Origin: Marvania coccoides
Lineage: Eukaryota; Chlorophyta; Trebouxiophyceae; Chlorellales; Chlorellaceae
DNA: 64,000 nt
Assembly (NCBI GenBank): GCA_963854735.1
Contig: OY978106.1
Coordinates: forward strand, 620,001-684,000
Reading direction: 5' to 3'
Positions 33,416-45,211 of the stretch are shown one piece after another (position 1 is the stretch's first letter; each line of letters begins with the position of its first letter). A program made the position numbers and the translations under genes. The notes beneath the pieces were generated by a model. The model worked only from the letters and a program-made list of their open reading frames with translations, was not told where the DNA came from and searched no databases.

Positions 33416-34508
33416 TCATCGCGATTTCTGTGGCGTCACAGGCAGCGCCGGGTTCAGCAGATCCCGCACAGTCAGGGTGTCGCGATACCGGTCGATGTGG
33501 TTGAGGATCAGCAGCCGCGGGCCTGCGGGCACCTTGGCCTCCTGCAGCGCCGCGGTATCCCATAGCAGCAGCGTGGTGTCGTTGAGCAGCTCCCTCTTCA
33601 CGTTGCGCTCGTACTTGGACAGCCCCAGGTGGGTCAGCATGGCCTTGACGCGCGCGTACTCCACGTCGTCAGTTTTGGGCCCGCCAAACATCTCGCCCAG
33701 CTTGTAGAAGCCGCCCTGAAATGAAAAAAGGGAGGAAAACATATTTAATTTCTCCGCCTACATTTTTGGCACTCTGTTGTGAACCCCAAATAAGCCAGTT
33801 TATACCCAAATTTCTCGCTCCCTCGTAACTGGAAATTTTATTTCAATACTACCAGCACAATGTCCCATTAAATTGACCCTCATTCAACTGACCTGGAACA
33901 GTGCAAAGACAACACCGGCTGAGAAGGCGCCCATCAGCGGATTGGGGGTGCCCATGGCGCCTGGCATTGCTGCAGTGGCGGTGTTTCCTATGCTGGACAC
34001 CAGCGAGTAGCAGGCGCCGCCAAAGAAGCCCGAGATCATGGTGTTTTGGATGTCATCCACGCCCCTCTTCCGCTTCAAGTAGACGCTGAGGCCAGAGTTG
34101 ACTGCAGTCATGGCTGCGAAGCTGCGAGCTTGCTGCATCGGCCCCCCCAGCTTCATCATGCTCATTCCCGGTCCGCCTGACGCAGAGCGAAAGAGAATTC
34201 ACGAGTAAAAAAAACAGGGGTGTGATGTAAAAAATACAACTGTTTCTAAAGCGGAAGAGGCGGTCACCTGCTGCTGCAGCTGATGGATCCATGCTATTTT
34301 TCGCCATCGTGCCCATCAGCGCTCCCAGGAAGGCTCCCTGCAAGGCACCAAAGACGCCAGAGGAGACGCCCTCGACCCACGGCGGCTGGGCCTTCACCCA
34401 GCTGTCGAATGCGGCCTTGATCTCCGTTGGTTTATCTTGGATCTTTCCTGGGGCCGCGATGATTGCGAGAACATCGCTGCCGATGCTGCCAAACTGCGGC
34501 GACTGCAT
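33416..34508 (-). CDS. Tim17/22/23-family translocase with SAM domain (HP30-like)
   Basis: Exons 34508-34268, 34176-33893 and 33715-33416 give 274 residues. Residues 50-165 hold a Tim17-type four-helix region with small-residue spacing (GVSSGVFGALQGAFLGALMG, later ISGFFGGACYSLVSSIG). Residues 180-240 form a SAM domain (VKAMLTHLGLSKYERN, LLNDTTLLLWDTAALQ, LLILNHIDRYRD). Land-plant HP30/HP30-2 have exactly this Tim17-SAM layout and length. They import proteins without transit peptides at the chloroplast inner envelope. No cleavable presequence is seen, as in that family. The gene shares a 192-bp divergent promoter with a plastid-targeted neighbour. Confidence 0.85.
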
Positions 34509-34700
34509 CTTGATTATTGCTCTTGGCAGGTCTTGTTCGCAAGCCCTTTTCTTTTCGTATATTAATATTCGAATGCAATCGAAATAGAGCTGAAAGTGCA
34601 ACGAGAAAGACCAAAAACATTTTTTCCACGAACTTCGGAAGAAAATCTTTGTTGATCTCGAGCCGATTGCAATTCTATTGATTTGAAAATACCATTAAAA
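34509..34700. promoter_or_regulatory. Short divergent promoter, HP30-like / plastid protein
   Basis: 192 bp separate the two start codons. AT-rich, with no clear motif. Both products are expected in the plastid. Confidence 0.4.
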
Positions 34701-35861
34701 ATGGCACACACAGCAGGAGCAACGGTCGGCGCGGGTTTGGGTCTGGGAAGTCGGCTTCATGTCCAACTCCACTTCCAGCCTCCCCACCTGCGCTGCCTCA
34801 GGACACAACAGCGCGGCTCAGCAGCAAGGGCGCAAGCAAGGTACACCATGGGTCCCATTTCTCTCGCTCAAAGGGCCTTTCATTTGCATATCAAATCATT
34901 TTTTTTTTGCAGTGCCGACGGCGAGAACCAAGGCTTTAAACGCATCTTTAATCAGGTCCGGGGTGCACTGCCAGTCATTGGCCTCATTTCCAGGTAAATC
35001 CTGCTCCATATACCATCTTTAACTGGCCTTTTGGAACCCTTTCCCCACTTTTATTCTAACAGCTCTGTTTTCTCAAGCAAATTTATTATATCATCAACTA
35101 AGCTGAATAAACCGTTTCCTATTGTCCCAGGTTGGCGTCCCCTGAGGGCGGCATCGGCAGGGATGAGCTGGCGTACCCTGAGTACGCCAGAACAGTGTTT
35201 GAAGCTGCCCCACAGGACTTTCAGGTGGCGGTGGCAGAGCTGCAGGACAAGCACGGGAAGCCCTCCCAGCGGCGCTACGTGCTGATGTGCCTGTGGATGG
35301 TGGAACGCGGCATCGGCCTGGTGCCTGCCAAGCAGATTGTGGACGCAGCTCGGCGGCTGAGAGTTTCGTGAGTTACTTTCCAGTTTATTGTATTTTTATT
35401 TTGCGTTTTCCTTTTTTTCAAGAGTGTCTATTCTAGACAGTCGTCTTTTATGTATATGTCTAAATAATATCAAATTGACGATGTTTGGCTCAACACTATT
35501 AAAATTACTTTTTTTCTCCTCCCCAACCTTAACTCACTCGCTCAAACTATCGACGATATGCAGGCAAGACCTGGAGTTTGAGATGGAGCGTTTCACCGGC
35601 TCCTTCACCGAGGCGGCAGAGAAGTATTCGTACATGGACCGGCCCAAGGGGCGGCCGACAGAGCAGGCAGAGACGGCTGTGGACGCGCTGGTGCGGCTGT
35701 GCTTGGGGCTGAAGGACGGGGAGCCGGTGCCTGCTGCGGATGCTGCGCTGATTGAGGAGGCAGTGTGCGGGGGGCTGCTGGGCACGGGGCCAAATTTTAG
35801 GGAGCTGGTGAAGGCAGCGCTGGCGAGCAGGGAACAGCGGGCAAAGGCGTACGCGTCGTGA
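34701..35861 (+). CDS. Plastid-targeted conserved green-lineage protein (possibly PSA3-like)
   Basis: Exons 34701-34840, 34913-34993, 35131-35367 and 35564-35861 all join in phase 2, 251 residues. The first about 45 residues are Arg/Ser/Ala/Gln-rich with few acids, typical of a transit peptide. The mature part begins ADGENQGFKRIF and contains SPEGGIGRDELAYPEYAR, QRRYVLMCLWMVERG and DLEFEMERF, a soluble helical protein. The wording matches a land-plant chloroplast protein that I tentatively remember as PSA3 (photosystem I assembly). That name is not certain and should be tested by search. Expected role, if right: stromal or thylakoid-surface assembly factor. Confidence 0.7.
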
Positions 35862-36339
35862 AGAACTCAACCCCCTGACAATGTTTGATAATGCCAAAAG
35901 AATACGATTGTAAAAATTTATGAAATAAAGAAAGGAGCGGTAATGTTTGTTATGATTTCGCCAGACGCACGTTTAGTTTCTAAATCCAGCTTCCCCTCTT
36001 TATCAGTCCCTTACAGCGCACACGCGCACTGAATGGGACAGCCTCACCACCACAGGTTTCGGGGTGCTCTCTTCAATGCTGTCCGTGTGGGCATGAGCAA
36101 ACAAGAACCGTGGCCGGAGAGAAAATGAAGGCGCGTGGGGAATTCATAGGGAGAAGGGTGTGGCATGATAAATCATGCAGACAATGCATGCAAACAATTT
36201 TGTCAATTTGAAAAAACAAGAAACACATCAAGAAAAATTCGAGACTCTGGGAAAAGGATAAATGTCCAGGATGACAATTCTTTATTGATTTTTTAACCAA
36301 ATCGATTTTCCAAGGGCAGGGTGGCATTCATAGGCAAGC
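35862..36339. other. Spacer, no gene seen
   Basis: 478 bp between tandem + genes. A polyadenylation-like TTGTAAAA lies near 35909. Nothing else is supported. Confidence 0.5.
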
Positions 36340-37787
36340 ATGGCCTCCATGACAAGGCCAGAGTCCCTTGGGCTGCTCACTTTTTTGTATCTGGCAGCTT
36401 CGCTATATCTTTACGTCGTCTACAGGAGAAAAGTTGCTCCTGGGGCTCCCAGAATCATTGCCGGGCTTCCATTCATCGCTCTCAATCTGTGTGCTCCAAG
36501 GATGTTCCGGCGGGGAGCTGACTCAACCACCATCACGCTGCTCAGTTTCATCACATTGCTTGCAAAGTAAGTAGATACATGCAAAGTTTTACTGATTAAA
36601 TTAATTCTCGCTTTTAAATATTCGCGTATGCTCTTTAATTTGCCTTCTTCTCCTTCCCTTCCGTTTGGCATACCAGCTTCAAGATTTTGCTGTGGGCCAT
36701 AAACCGCTCCATGCTGGCCTCCTCGAAGCGCCTCACCTTCCCTCAGTTCACGGCTCTCCTCCTGACACCCCTCACCCCCGTCGTTGAAGCAGGCAGCCGG
36801 CGCAGGGGCCGCCTGGCTGAGGAAATTTCCACCCCGCTGCGCATTTTTCTCGCCAAATGGGTGCTGTTGGGCGTGATGACGCGCATGTTGCGCCATTATT
36901 GGCTCTACCCGCCGTTGATTCGCGCGTTTTTCTACGGCCTTGCGCTGTATTCACTGCTTAGCTCCATTATGGACGGCCCTGGTGCTGTTATTTCTCGGTT
37001 GTTGGGAATCCGCGTCAGCCCGCACTTTGACACGCCCTGGATGACTACCTCCGTCGCCTCTTTCTGGAATCACAGGTAGATTCCAGTTTTTTCTTTGCTG
37101 CTATCAGCCATGCACTTTTTCTTTAGTTGCATTTCGTTCGTACTGTTGGCATTCCCCAACGGGGGAGCCGCGCTTGTTTTCTTATCAACAACCTTAGTAG
37201 TCAATTCCCTCTTCAGATGGGATTTGGCGGCAGGAAACGCGCTGCGACAACTTTTTTACGAGCCAATCATTGAGGGCAGATTGCTGGGCCCAGGCCAGCT
37301 GAAGGGAGAGAAAAACGGGGCCCAGGCGCGCCCCTCCACCTGGCGCATGGCCATCGGCAGCACGGCAAGCTTTGCTGCCAGTGGTTTCATGCACGAGGTA
37401 AGCCATGCTTGCGTTTTTAAGCGCAGAAACGTCGGATTTTAACAAAGCTGCTATACTGTGTTTTTTCAGCTCATCTTCTGGTACCTGACTGGACGTAGCT
37501 CCGGCGGGCGCTGGTTTTCTTTCTTCATCGTTCAAGTGCCCTACATTTTCATCGAAAAGCTGGTTCTGCGCAAGCTGAGAGCGAATAACATCACCGTGCC
37601 CCAGCCCGTGCTCACGCTGATAGCTGTGTTGTTCCTGTGCTCCACCAGCGCTGTTTTCTTCTGGGGCCCCGCCGAGGAGGCTGGCGTGGTGCGCAGCATT
37701 GTCAACAACGTGGCTTCTGCCTACACCAACAATGTGGCCGCCCTGCTGCCTTCTCTGCGCCTGATTTTGAGGCTTTCGCCACAATGA
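36340..37787 (+). CDS. Wax synthase-like membrane acyltransferase
   Basis: Exons 36340-36566, 36677-37075, 37217-37397 and 37470-37787 give 374 residues with about eight hydrophobic segments. Splicing restores FWNHRWDLAAGNALRQLFYEP, the counterpart of the plant wax synthase block (FW..RWN......R...Y.P). It also restores SGFMHELIFWYL at about residue 265-276, whose His is the presumed catalytic residue of MBOAT-type acyltransferases. The reaction is acyl-CoA plus long-chain alcohol to wax ester, or a related O-acyl transfer, in the ER membrane. Substrate may differ (sterol or diacylglycerol). Length matches jojoba-type enzymes (about 350). Confidence 0.8.
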
Positions 37788-38001
37788 TTTTGATTACTAC
37801 TTTTGCAGCTACTAATATCATCAATTCTTCAGCAGCAAACCTTAATTTGTTGCTTGATGAATTCTCTTTAAAGTTGCAGCATGCTTCTCCACTTTCTCTA
37901 TTAAGACAACTAGTGATATGCATGCCATAAGTATCATTAGAAGCACCACAGCTAAACCATCACAGCATACTCACTATTGATATGCATCCTTTCCTTCTCT
38001 T
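37788..38001. other. Convergent 3' spacer
   Basis: Short AT-rich region between the wax synthase and RBMX2-like stops. Confidence 0.5.
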
Positions 38002-38994
38002 TCATCGCCGCTGCCCCTCCCGGCCGACCTCAGGCGAAGCACTGCGCCGGCCGCTGCGTTGCCGCCGGTAATCAGCCCCCCCATCGCCATTCACCCTCTT
38101 GTAATATCTATCCCTCTCATCCCTGCCGCTGCGGTCCCCCCTCTCCCTGTCGTCTCTCCTTCGCTCCTCTCTGCTGCCGTGCCCATCCCTCTCCCGCGAC
38201 CGTGACCTCTCCCGCCTCCGCTCCTTCTTCTCCTTTTTGTGCCCGTGCTCCTTCTCTTTCTTCTTTTTCTTTTCTGTCTTCTCTCTCTTGTGGTGGCGGT
38301 GGCCTTCTCCTTCTTCTCTACCGCCGCCGCCTCTCCCTCCAGCTGCTCTTGCTGCGCCGCCATCTGCTGCCGCATCCCAAGGGCGTTGCAAAAGACCCTG
38401 CGCTTTGGCCTGCTGCATTATATCCATGAAGCTGTTGCCACCGCCGCCCCAATGGTCATTGTTCCCTGGCCCTGGCGGCTCCCTCCCGCCTCCAGCAGCT
38501 GCCGCTTCACCACTACCTCCATTCCTGCCGTCCCTACCCGCAGCATGCGTTTCAATCGCGTCCCCTGCCCCACCACGCCGCTGTCTTTCTTCCTCTTCGT
38601 CGCTGCTCTCGGGGATGGGCTCGCCTTCCACCTCCGCGCGCTTTTTCCGGTAGTTGTCGACGTGCTCCACCCTGATGGTGCGCCCCGCCACCCGTGCGCC
38701 ACTCAGGTTGTCCACAGCAACCACCGTGGAGCGCTGGTCCTCATAGGCAATAAAAGCAAAGCCCTTTGATTTGCCGGTCTTTCTGTCACGCACAAGATGG
38801 ACGTCCACGATCTCGCCGTACTGCGAGAACACTGCCAGGATGTCGCCCTCGGTGAGCTCGAAGGGGAGGCCGCCGGCGTAGACGTAGGCACTGTGGCTGA
38901 AGCGGGCGTGCCAAGAGGACTTGTCGCCGATGCCCAGCTCGATCTCGGCACGCGTCGCCTTCTGGGTGTTCTTGATTTGGGTAAGCGGGTTCAT
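38002..38994 (-). CDS. RNA-binding protein RBMX2 / Ist3 (Snu17)-like, single exon
   Basis: 330 residues with no intron. The N-terminus MNPLTQIKNTQKATRAEIEL is the conserved start of RBMX2/Ist3. An RRM spans 36-115 with RNP2 VYAGGLPF and RNP1 KGFAFIAY, followed by HVDNYRKK. The tail is Gly-rich, then long Lys/Glu and Arg/Asp/Ser repeats (RERSRSRERDG). In yeast, Ist3 is the core of the RES complex, which retains and splices pre-mRNA. The RS-like tail suits the spliceosome. It is notable that an intronless splicing gene sits in an intron-rich neighbourhood. Confidence 0.9.
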   Translation of the reverse strand: MNPLTQIKNTQKATRAEIELGIGDKSSWHARFSHSAYVYAGGLPFELTEGDILAVFSQYGEIVDVHLVRDRKTGKSKGFAFIAYEDQRSTVVAVDNLSGARVAGRTIRVEHVDNYRKKRAEVEGEPIPESSDEEEERQRRGGAGDAIETHAAGRDGRNGGSGEAAAAGGGREPPGPGNNDHWGGGGNSFMDIMQQAKAQGLLQRPWDAAADGGAARAAGGRGGGGREEGEGHRHHKREKTEKKKKKEKEHGHKKEKKERRRERSRSRERDGHGSREERRRDDRERGDRSGRDERDRYYKRVNGDGGADYRRQRSGRRSASPEVGREGQRR

Positions 38995-39483
38995 TTTGGA
39001 GCAGGATTAACGCGAATACACGAGCGATGAAAGATGATTTTCGAAGTTAAGGAAGGGTTAACGCGTCGGAGGCGGCATGCGTGGATTTAATATAATTTTA
39101 TTAGATTTGTTAAAAAATAAAAATGCTGTCAGCGGGGCTGAAAACGCTGACATTTGCCATTTTCGGTTATCTTTCCAATATCAGTTCACCAGCAAAATTC
39201 GCTCGATTCCAGGAAATTTTATCATTAAAAAGGTTTTGCAAATACTCTTTAAACAGCTATCGAGCATCTCTGATAGGCAGGAAGGTCGATTTTGCAGTTA
39301 TTAACCACACAGTGCGATCCCACTGGCTGTCACGGCTCTTTTAGGGCAGAAGATGTAGGTTTACTTGGCATACTCATACTAGCAAAAATACCCATTTGAA
39401 AACTGAACTCCAATACCGGAAAAAATGCAGATTGGTCGGGAATCTAGCCGCTAGGGGAAGTTAGAGGGAGGAAGTGAGACATC
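38995..39483. promoter_or_regulatory. Divergent promoter, RBMX2-like / SGNH gene
   Basis: 489 bp, AT-rich. No recognisable element or gene. Confidence 0.4.
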
Positions 39484-41571
39484 ATGCGATCACAGCGCAT
39501 TCTCGCGGTCTTGGCGCTACTCTGCGTCGCCTGGGCTAAGCCAGAGTGCGCATCGTTCACCCCCAAAACTTGTTTATTTGGCTCGGACGTGAAACTGACT
39601 GGGGCACAATGCAAGCCGCACGAGTGCGATTTCAACGCTGAACAGGCAAGTAGAAGGCCACGTTTTGGATCATGGGATGTTTTGGCGGTGCAAACGCGAA
39701 AATAACGCCCAACCACCACTCAACAAACCTCCTCGCCCGCTTTTCAGGAATTCAAGTGCGGTTTTACAGAAACAGGGTCTTACACCCACGAGGACCAGCC
39801 TTTTGAGGGGTGTGAGGACCCGTTCTTGTCCTCTCATCGCCTGGGGCTCACCCCATGCGGCTCCCGCTGTTGCAGGTAGGCAGCGTTATTTTTGAGCCGT
39901 TTTTGAAAGTTTTTTATTTTATGTATGTTGCTATAATGCAACAGAATCCTTTACATAAAAATCCATCCGTTTGAATTCAAATGCATTTTTATTCAACATT
40001 TCGCAGTGCCGACCACGCTGGCGATTTCAGCACTGGAGGCGAAATTCCAGGCTCTGGTGGCGCCTTCAAGTACGAATTCCAGCCCACAGACAGTGATTGT
40101 CGGTACACTCCCATTGTCCGGGGTCAAGTACTGCATTTCCTGCACTCCCGAGGCATCCCTTTGGCAGTCATAGGCGACTCCATGATGCGGCAGCTGTTCC
40201 TGCGGCTGGTGGGCATGATGCGGGGGCAGCAGCGCCTGCTGGACTACCACCTGCACACCCACGCGGCCTACACAGTGTGCCACGAGGCTGATAGCTTTAG
40301 AATTTCCACCAACTCAGCCAACGCCACCTCTTCGTGGACCCCCAACATCGAGCACCTCAAGGTAGGAGCTAACTCATTATTTTCATGTTTAAAAAACAGC
40401 TAATTCAGTTGGTTCGGATTAGAAAATAGCTATTTTGCTCATCTTTTAGATTTTTTCATATGCCCAGTATACTCTCGAGGACAATTAAGCCCTTCAAAGT
40501 AGTTTTTTTCTCCTTTTGAAATTTGCTTCGACTTTGACCACCACTTTTTCTCCTCTATTCACGACCCCTCAAACTTCAATCTCACTGAAATTTCGGCCCC
40601 TTCTTCATGCCCAGGCCAAAATCCCCACGTTCTTCAGAATGGCCTACGGCCCAGGCAGGGCTGCCGGCCGCGCTGCACTGGCAGAGTGCTCGCGGAGTCC
40701 CATCAACTTCCACTACGTCCACTCCCCCAAGTATAAGAACCAGGAGCACATGGTGCCGGTGTACATCGATTCCCTGCCTCCTGGCGTCAAGCCAGTCATT
40801 CTCATTCACGTAGGCTACTGGTGAGTAGTTTCCAGCAGTTCCTTTGTTATTAAACACGTTCACTGTTTCCCACACGTTGAATATCTCAGAAATGAAGAGA
40901 AATCCGAGGCGCTAGTCTTTTTTCCTACATATCTGCATATTTTGTTGAAAGATGGGGAGAGACGCTAACTCTCCAATTCACCCAACAATTGTAGGGAGGG
41001 TGGAAAGGACATCCCTCAGTCATACCTCAAGACGCTCGCGGCTCTGGCAGACCGCGCGCACCGCGTGTTCATCGTCGGCGTGCCCACCGCCCACCTCCAC
41101 GCCGGCCGGCGGCGAGCCTTCAGGGTTCGTAACGACGCCATGGCTGCCTGGGTCGAAAAACAAGGCGACCCCTTCGCGTTCGTCGATTTCGACAAGCTCG
41201 CGGGGGCGCAGAACGCCCCTCCCGCTGGCGCCGCCAACAGCTGGCACTACATGTGCGGAGTTGAGTGGGAGGCGCCGTGCGAAGGATGTGCGAACCCGGT
41301 TCGAATCGACCACACTGACGCGCTGAAAGAGATGCCGAGCTACGCGCAGTATCAGCAGAAGAACCAAACCGAGGAGACGCCCGCAACCGCTGGTGGCGGG
41401 GCGGTGGAAGACAAGGCGGCAGGCGGTATTGTGCCGCAGGTGCCGGCAGGAAAGGTGGAAAGAATCCACGCGACGGAGGATGGGCTGTGCGCTGACGAGA
41501 TGGGGCGGAATATGTGGCAGTTGGTGTTCAACGCGCTGCTGCAGCCAGCTGAGGACGATTGGATGTTCTGA
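39484..41571 (+). CDS. Secreted SGNH/PC-esterase-like protein
   Basis: Exons 39484-39645, 39748-39875, 40007-40361, 40615-40820 and 40995-41571 give 475 residues. A signal peptide (ILAVLALLCVAWA) opens the protein. A Cys-rich module follows, then LAVIGDSMMRQLFLRLVGMM near residue 150. Its Gly-Asp-Ser matches the nucleophile block of the PC-esterase/TBL/NXPE superfamily of SGNH hydrolases and glycan O-acetyltransferases. Later blocks are PVILIHVGYWREGGKD-like at the exon 4/5 junction, HRVFIVGVPTAHLHA, and a C-terminal ATEDGLCADEMG that may supply the Asp/His end. The first intron is CAG|GCAAGT, a GC donor, needed for in-frame joining to EFKCGFTETG. Likely role: esterification or de-esterification of wall or secreted glycans. 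The third intron holds repeat family 3. Confidence 0.65.
40457..40490. repeat. Repeat family 3, copy a (intronic)
   Basis: Core CATATGCCCAGT, a 6-8 base spacer, then CGAGGACAATTAAGC. Matches 48936-48970 and 53010-53043. It lies inside the third intron of the SGNH gene. Confidence 0.75.
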
Positions 41572-42084
41572 AGAGAGCGGAGTCTTTAGAGGAGTTTTGA
41601 AATTGTTTGTTACTTATGAATTGAGAGCGCTGTGGCACAGCTTATCTTATTTGCGCAGTTGATATTTCTGTCGAATATCGATAGTGATTTATCTACAGCA
41701 TTTCTTTTTGCATGAGTTTAAATTTAATATTTAGTAAATCAAACGGCTTTGAGTTATGTTTTGGCTGGGGCTTGCCCAGATTGCACGCCATGGCATATGG
41801 CACCAATGGGGGGTGATTGAATGGGCGTGATAGTGACGCCAATGCCCCAAATCCCGCTACAATGCAATACAAGCGGTTTCTTCCTTTATCTTCATGCACT
41901 GACAGTGCCTCAATTCAGCTGCAGCGCAGCATTTTCTTTCAACATTTTCGCAGCACGGTGCCGTGCTAACGGATCTGGTTGAAATCTTGTAAAAAATTTT
42001 TTTTAACACATTCATTCAAAATAAATTGAGCTGTCGCCTGCTCCTCCGTTTCCGATCTCGTCATCTTTCAGTCTTTATCGTGTC
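41572..42084. other. Convergent 3' spacer, no gene seen
   Basis: 513 bp of AT-rich sequence between the SGNH and methyltransferase stops. Confidence 0.5.
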
Positions 42085-43208
42085 TTATAAAGATGGCGAC
42101 GCCTGTCGGCGCAGCACCACTAGCCTGGCTTCAGGCGAATGCTTCAATGGCGCAGCAGGATCAGAATATTTCCCGACCATAAATTTTTTTCTTGCCACCT
42201 CCATGAACTCATCCCCCTCCTTCATGCGCCGGGCGTGCCATGGCCCGCCTCTCGTCATAGCATCCCAGAACTCCTGCACGCTAGGCCACCTCATTTCGTG
42301 CTGTATTAATTTATCGGTGATTATGTGCACCCCATCGATGCCCTTAACGCCCTCAAAAAGGCCTTCTTCCCAGCCAACCTGAAAAATATAACAGTTAAAA
42401 TTAAAATTTCAAAAATGTTAGAGATATGGGAGAAAAGAGAAGACATTAATAGCACAGGCGCCAGGAAAACCATTTCGAACAAATTAGAATGTTTTCTAAA
42501 GTTGTTTTGCCTCTCTCACTATTCGACGCGGCGGCGGACATATTTCAATGAGACTGTGCCACGGCCCTTCCCTTTCCATCCCAGTAGGCCAAAATATTGC
42601 CACCAGGATGCCACCAGGCGCCAGCGCCCTGCTCCAGTTAGCCAGGGCCTCCGCAGGGCTGGGCATTTGCTGCAGACAAAAGCAGGTGAAGACCGCAGAC
42701 AGCTGTGGCAAGTCTGATGGCACGAGCGAGGCGTCACCTGCCCTGAGCTGCACACGATCACTGCATGAAACCACAGCAAAGAAGAAAATCAAATTTCATG
42801 ATGGCAGTCTCTAAATTTCCAGTAGGAGCACACAAAAAAACTCGGGGGTACCTGATGGCGGCTGTTACGTCGCGGGCCACGTCAACCATGCCTTCGCTAA
42901 GGTCAAGGCCGAAAAATGAATTGGCGGTGGAGAGCTTCTCAGCTAGAGAGGTGATTTCATCCCCTGCAGTAAGCGAATGGAAGAATGGTCATTTTGTGGG
43001 GGAATGGATGAGCTTACAGAAGGCTCCCTTGCCGATCCTCCTCACCTGAGCCGCAGCCAGGCAGAAAAATGAGGCCTGGCGATGGCTTGGCGGCGACGAG
43101 GGCAGCCTCGGCGTCCAGGACCCAAGGGCGGAAGCGCGGGACAAAATGCTTTCGGTATGATTTGGCGACCACCGACCAGGATTGCCCCAGCAATTGAAGC
43201 CTATCCAT
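42085..43208 (-). CDS. Class I SAM-dependent methyltransferase
   Basis: Exons 43208-43046, 42963-42852, 42760-42520 and 42378-42085 give 269 residues. Motif I is split by intron 1: IFLPGCGSG then DE, the SAM-binding glycine loop. FGLDLSEGMVDVAR supplies the acidic residue binding the ribose. FTCFCLQQMPSPAEALANWSRALAPGG is the post-II/III region of UbiE/COQ5-like enzymes. The substrate is not readable. The C-terminal 97 residues (VQEFWDAMTRGGPWHARR) would form a substrate cap. No targeting peptide is evident. Confidence 0.75.
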
Positions 43209-43417
43209 TTTTTCTTTGGATCTGTTCTTTTTTTAAAATAAATTCATCTGGAAAATTTGTCGTAAGCACGCCTGACGGTTGCTCAATATATAATCAATGC
43301 TCAAAACTATTACAAAAAATAAAACAAGTTACGAAGAAACACTCGAATAAATTTTCTGGTGATCACGTCATGACACCCCAAAAATTAAATTGGTTGGCTG
43401 TTAGTTTCCCTTTCACC

Positions 43418-45211
43418 TTATCTGCACCCCAGCTTCTTCAGCTGCAGCCTCACCCCGCTGATATCCTTCACCAGCTCCCCCAGTCGCTCTTCCACCTCGA
43501 CCCTTCGTCGCCGCTCAGCCCCCGTCCGCCCAGCGGTGGACCCAGGAAACTTCGACTGCTCCTTCTCCAGCTCGCTGCGCTCCATGTTGAGTGTCAGCAG
43601 CCGCTCCTCCAGCTCCGCAGCACGCGCCATCATGGCCTGCATGAAAAAAACTAAAATAAATTAATAAATAAAATCCGAGAAGAACTCTACAAAAAGGCAA
43701 TTTTGCACAGCTTTACGAACCTTTGCCGAGTCGAAATGAGATTCAGTTGGCTTGTACATGTACGGAGCTGCCACAGGCTGGGCTGCGGCGTGCGGTGCTG
43801 GGGAGGCAGCGGCTGCCGGCGCTGCTATTGTGATAACCCGCTGCCGCTGCGCCAAGGCAGCCTCGGTATCAAACGGAGGCATCGTGGCTTCCGTCGAGCG
43901 CCTCCGCCTCCCGCTATCTTCCTTCATGCCCGATTCCACTGCTGAGGGTGTCTGCAGCGCTGCAGGGCGGGCCGCTGCTACTGTCTGTTGCATTGGCAGT
44001 GCGTCGAAACGCTGCTGCTGCTGCTGCTGCTGGTGGTGGTGTTGTACTGGCAGCGGGGCCATTGGCGACATTAACGGCGTTGCCTCCCTTTGTCCGCTAT
44101 TTGCAATACTTCCGGCCGTTTCTCTTCGCTGCTGCTGCTGCTGCTGCACCATTGCTACCGCTGCTGCTGGAGCCGCAAAAAAACGCTGCTGCTGCACCAC
44201 CGGCGTCAAGGAGGTGCCCCACCCGCCTCCTTTCGTTTCCTTGTTTCTATCATTTCTATCTACTGCCGTCATCACAGAAAGCGGAGAGTCGCTGAGCTGC
44301 GCCACCGCGGCCGTAAGCGCCTGCACCTGCTCCTTGAGGGCATCCACTTCGCCCGTCAGCCGCGTGTTCTCTCCGCTTTTCGCCGCAATCTGCCCTGCTG
44401 CTGCCGCCAGTCCTGCCTTCAGCTCCCGCACTTCTGCAGCCAGCTGACGGTTGGTCGCAGCGGCGGACCCCGTTGCAGCGCGGCTGTGCTCATTTAAATC
44501 TTCCAGCTCTGCGGTTTGCTGGGCCACGGTGGCCTCTGCGGCAGCCAGAGCTTGAGCCATCGTGGATTTATCAGCTTTCAGCAGCGCCAACGCTTTGTCA
44601 AAGCCAGCGGCTTGGGATGTGGCGGTCTCCAGCCTCGCTTGCAGCGCATTGTGCTCCTCCAGCATCTGTGAAAAAAAATGGGGAAAAAACATTAAAATTA
44701 ACAATTTTGTGATTTGGGACATCAGCTAGGTTGTATTAAATGAACTTGCCTCTGAAAAGCGCTTGCCCCAGGCTTCTGCGGCAGCCTCCGCCTCTCCCGT
44801 CGTACGTCTCAGCTGCTCCACCTCTGTGTCGGCCAGCTGCAGCTTCGCTTCAGCTGCCACTGCTCGTTGCTCCCACTCCGCTCTGTCCGTCAGCAATTTT
44901 TCAGCTTCAGCCCTGGCGGCTGCGGCCTCCTCCTGCAGCGCCTCCACCTGGGCCTGGATCTCATCGATGACGCCTGCCTGGGCAGCGCTCGCTGGCTTGG
45001 GGAGGCCGCAAGGAATGGGAGTGAGTGTCGCCGACTCTTGCTGCATCGGCCGCAGCGGGGAGCGTCTCTCCGGGCTAGTTTGAGGCGACATGCACAGCGA
45101 TAGACTTGAAGAGGTGTATATTATGGGGCGGTCAGCCGTTAAAGCGCTGCATTCGTCCATCATTTTAATTTGTTGGTTGAAAGAAAATGCCTTATCACGC
45201 GTCTTCGGCAC
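43418..45211 (-). CDS. Long coiled-coil protein with poly-Gln linker
   Basis: Exons 45211-44750, 44665-43721 and 43636-43418 give up to 541 residues. The start may instead be the ATG pair near 45163. Residues 75-290 are nearly continuous coiled coil (EIQAQVEALQEEAAAARAEA, ARLETATSQAAGFDKALALL). Then comes a Gln/His-rich disordered region encoded by CTG/CAG runs, and a conserved-looking C-terminal helix (RAAELEERLLTLNMERSELE ... LGELVKDISGVRLQLKKLG). Intron 1 starts AGAG|GCAAGT, a GC donor, and rejoins KRFSE to MLEEHNAL. No enzyme domain. Possibly cytoskeletal, centriolar or traffic-related, but I do not recognise the family. Confidence 0.7.

Noticed and set aside
41295..41306. GGTTCGAATCG as a tRNA B box
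   Set aside because: It lies inside the SGNH coding exon and has no A box or cloverleaf around it.
43752..44447. 231-codon + ORF rich in Cys
   Set aside because: Reverse reading of the poly-Gln/CTG region of the coiled-coil gene.
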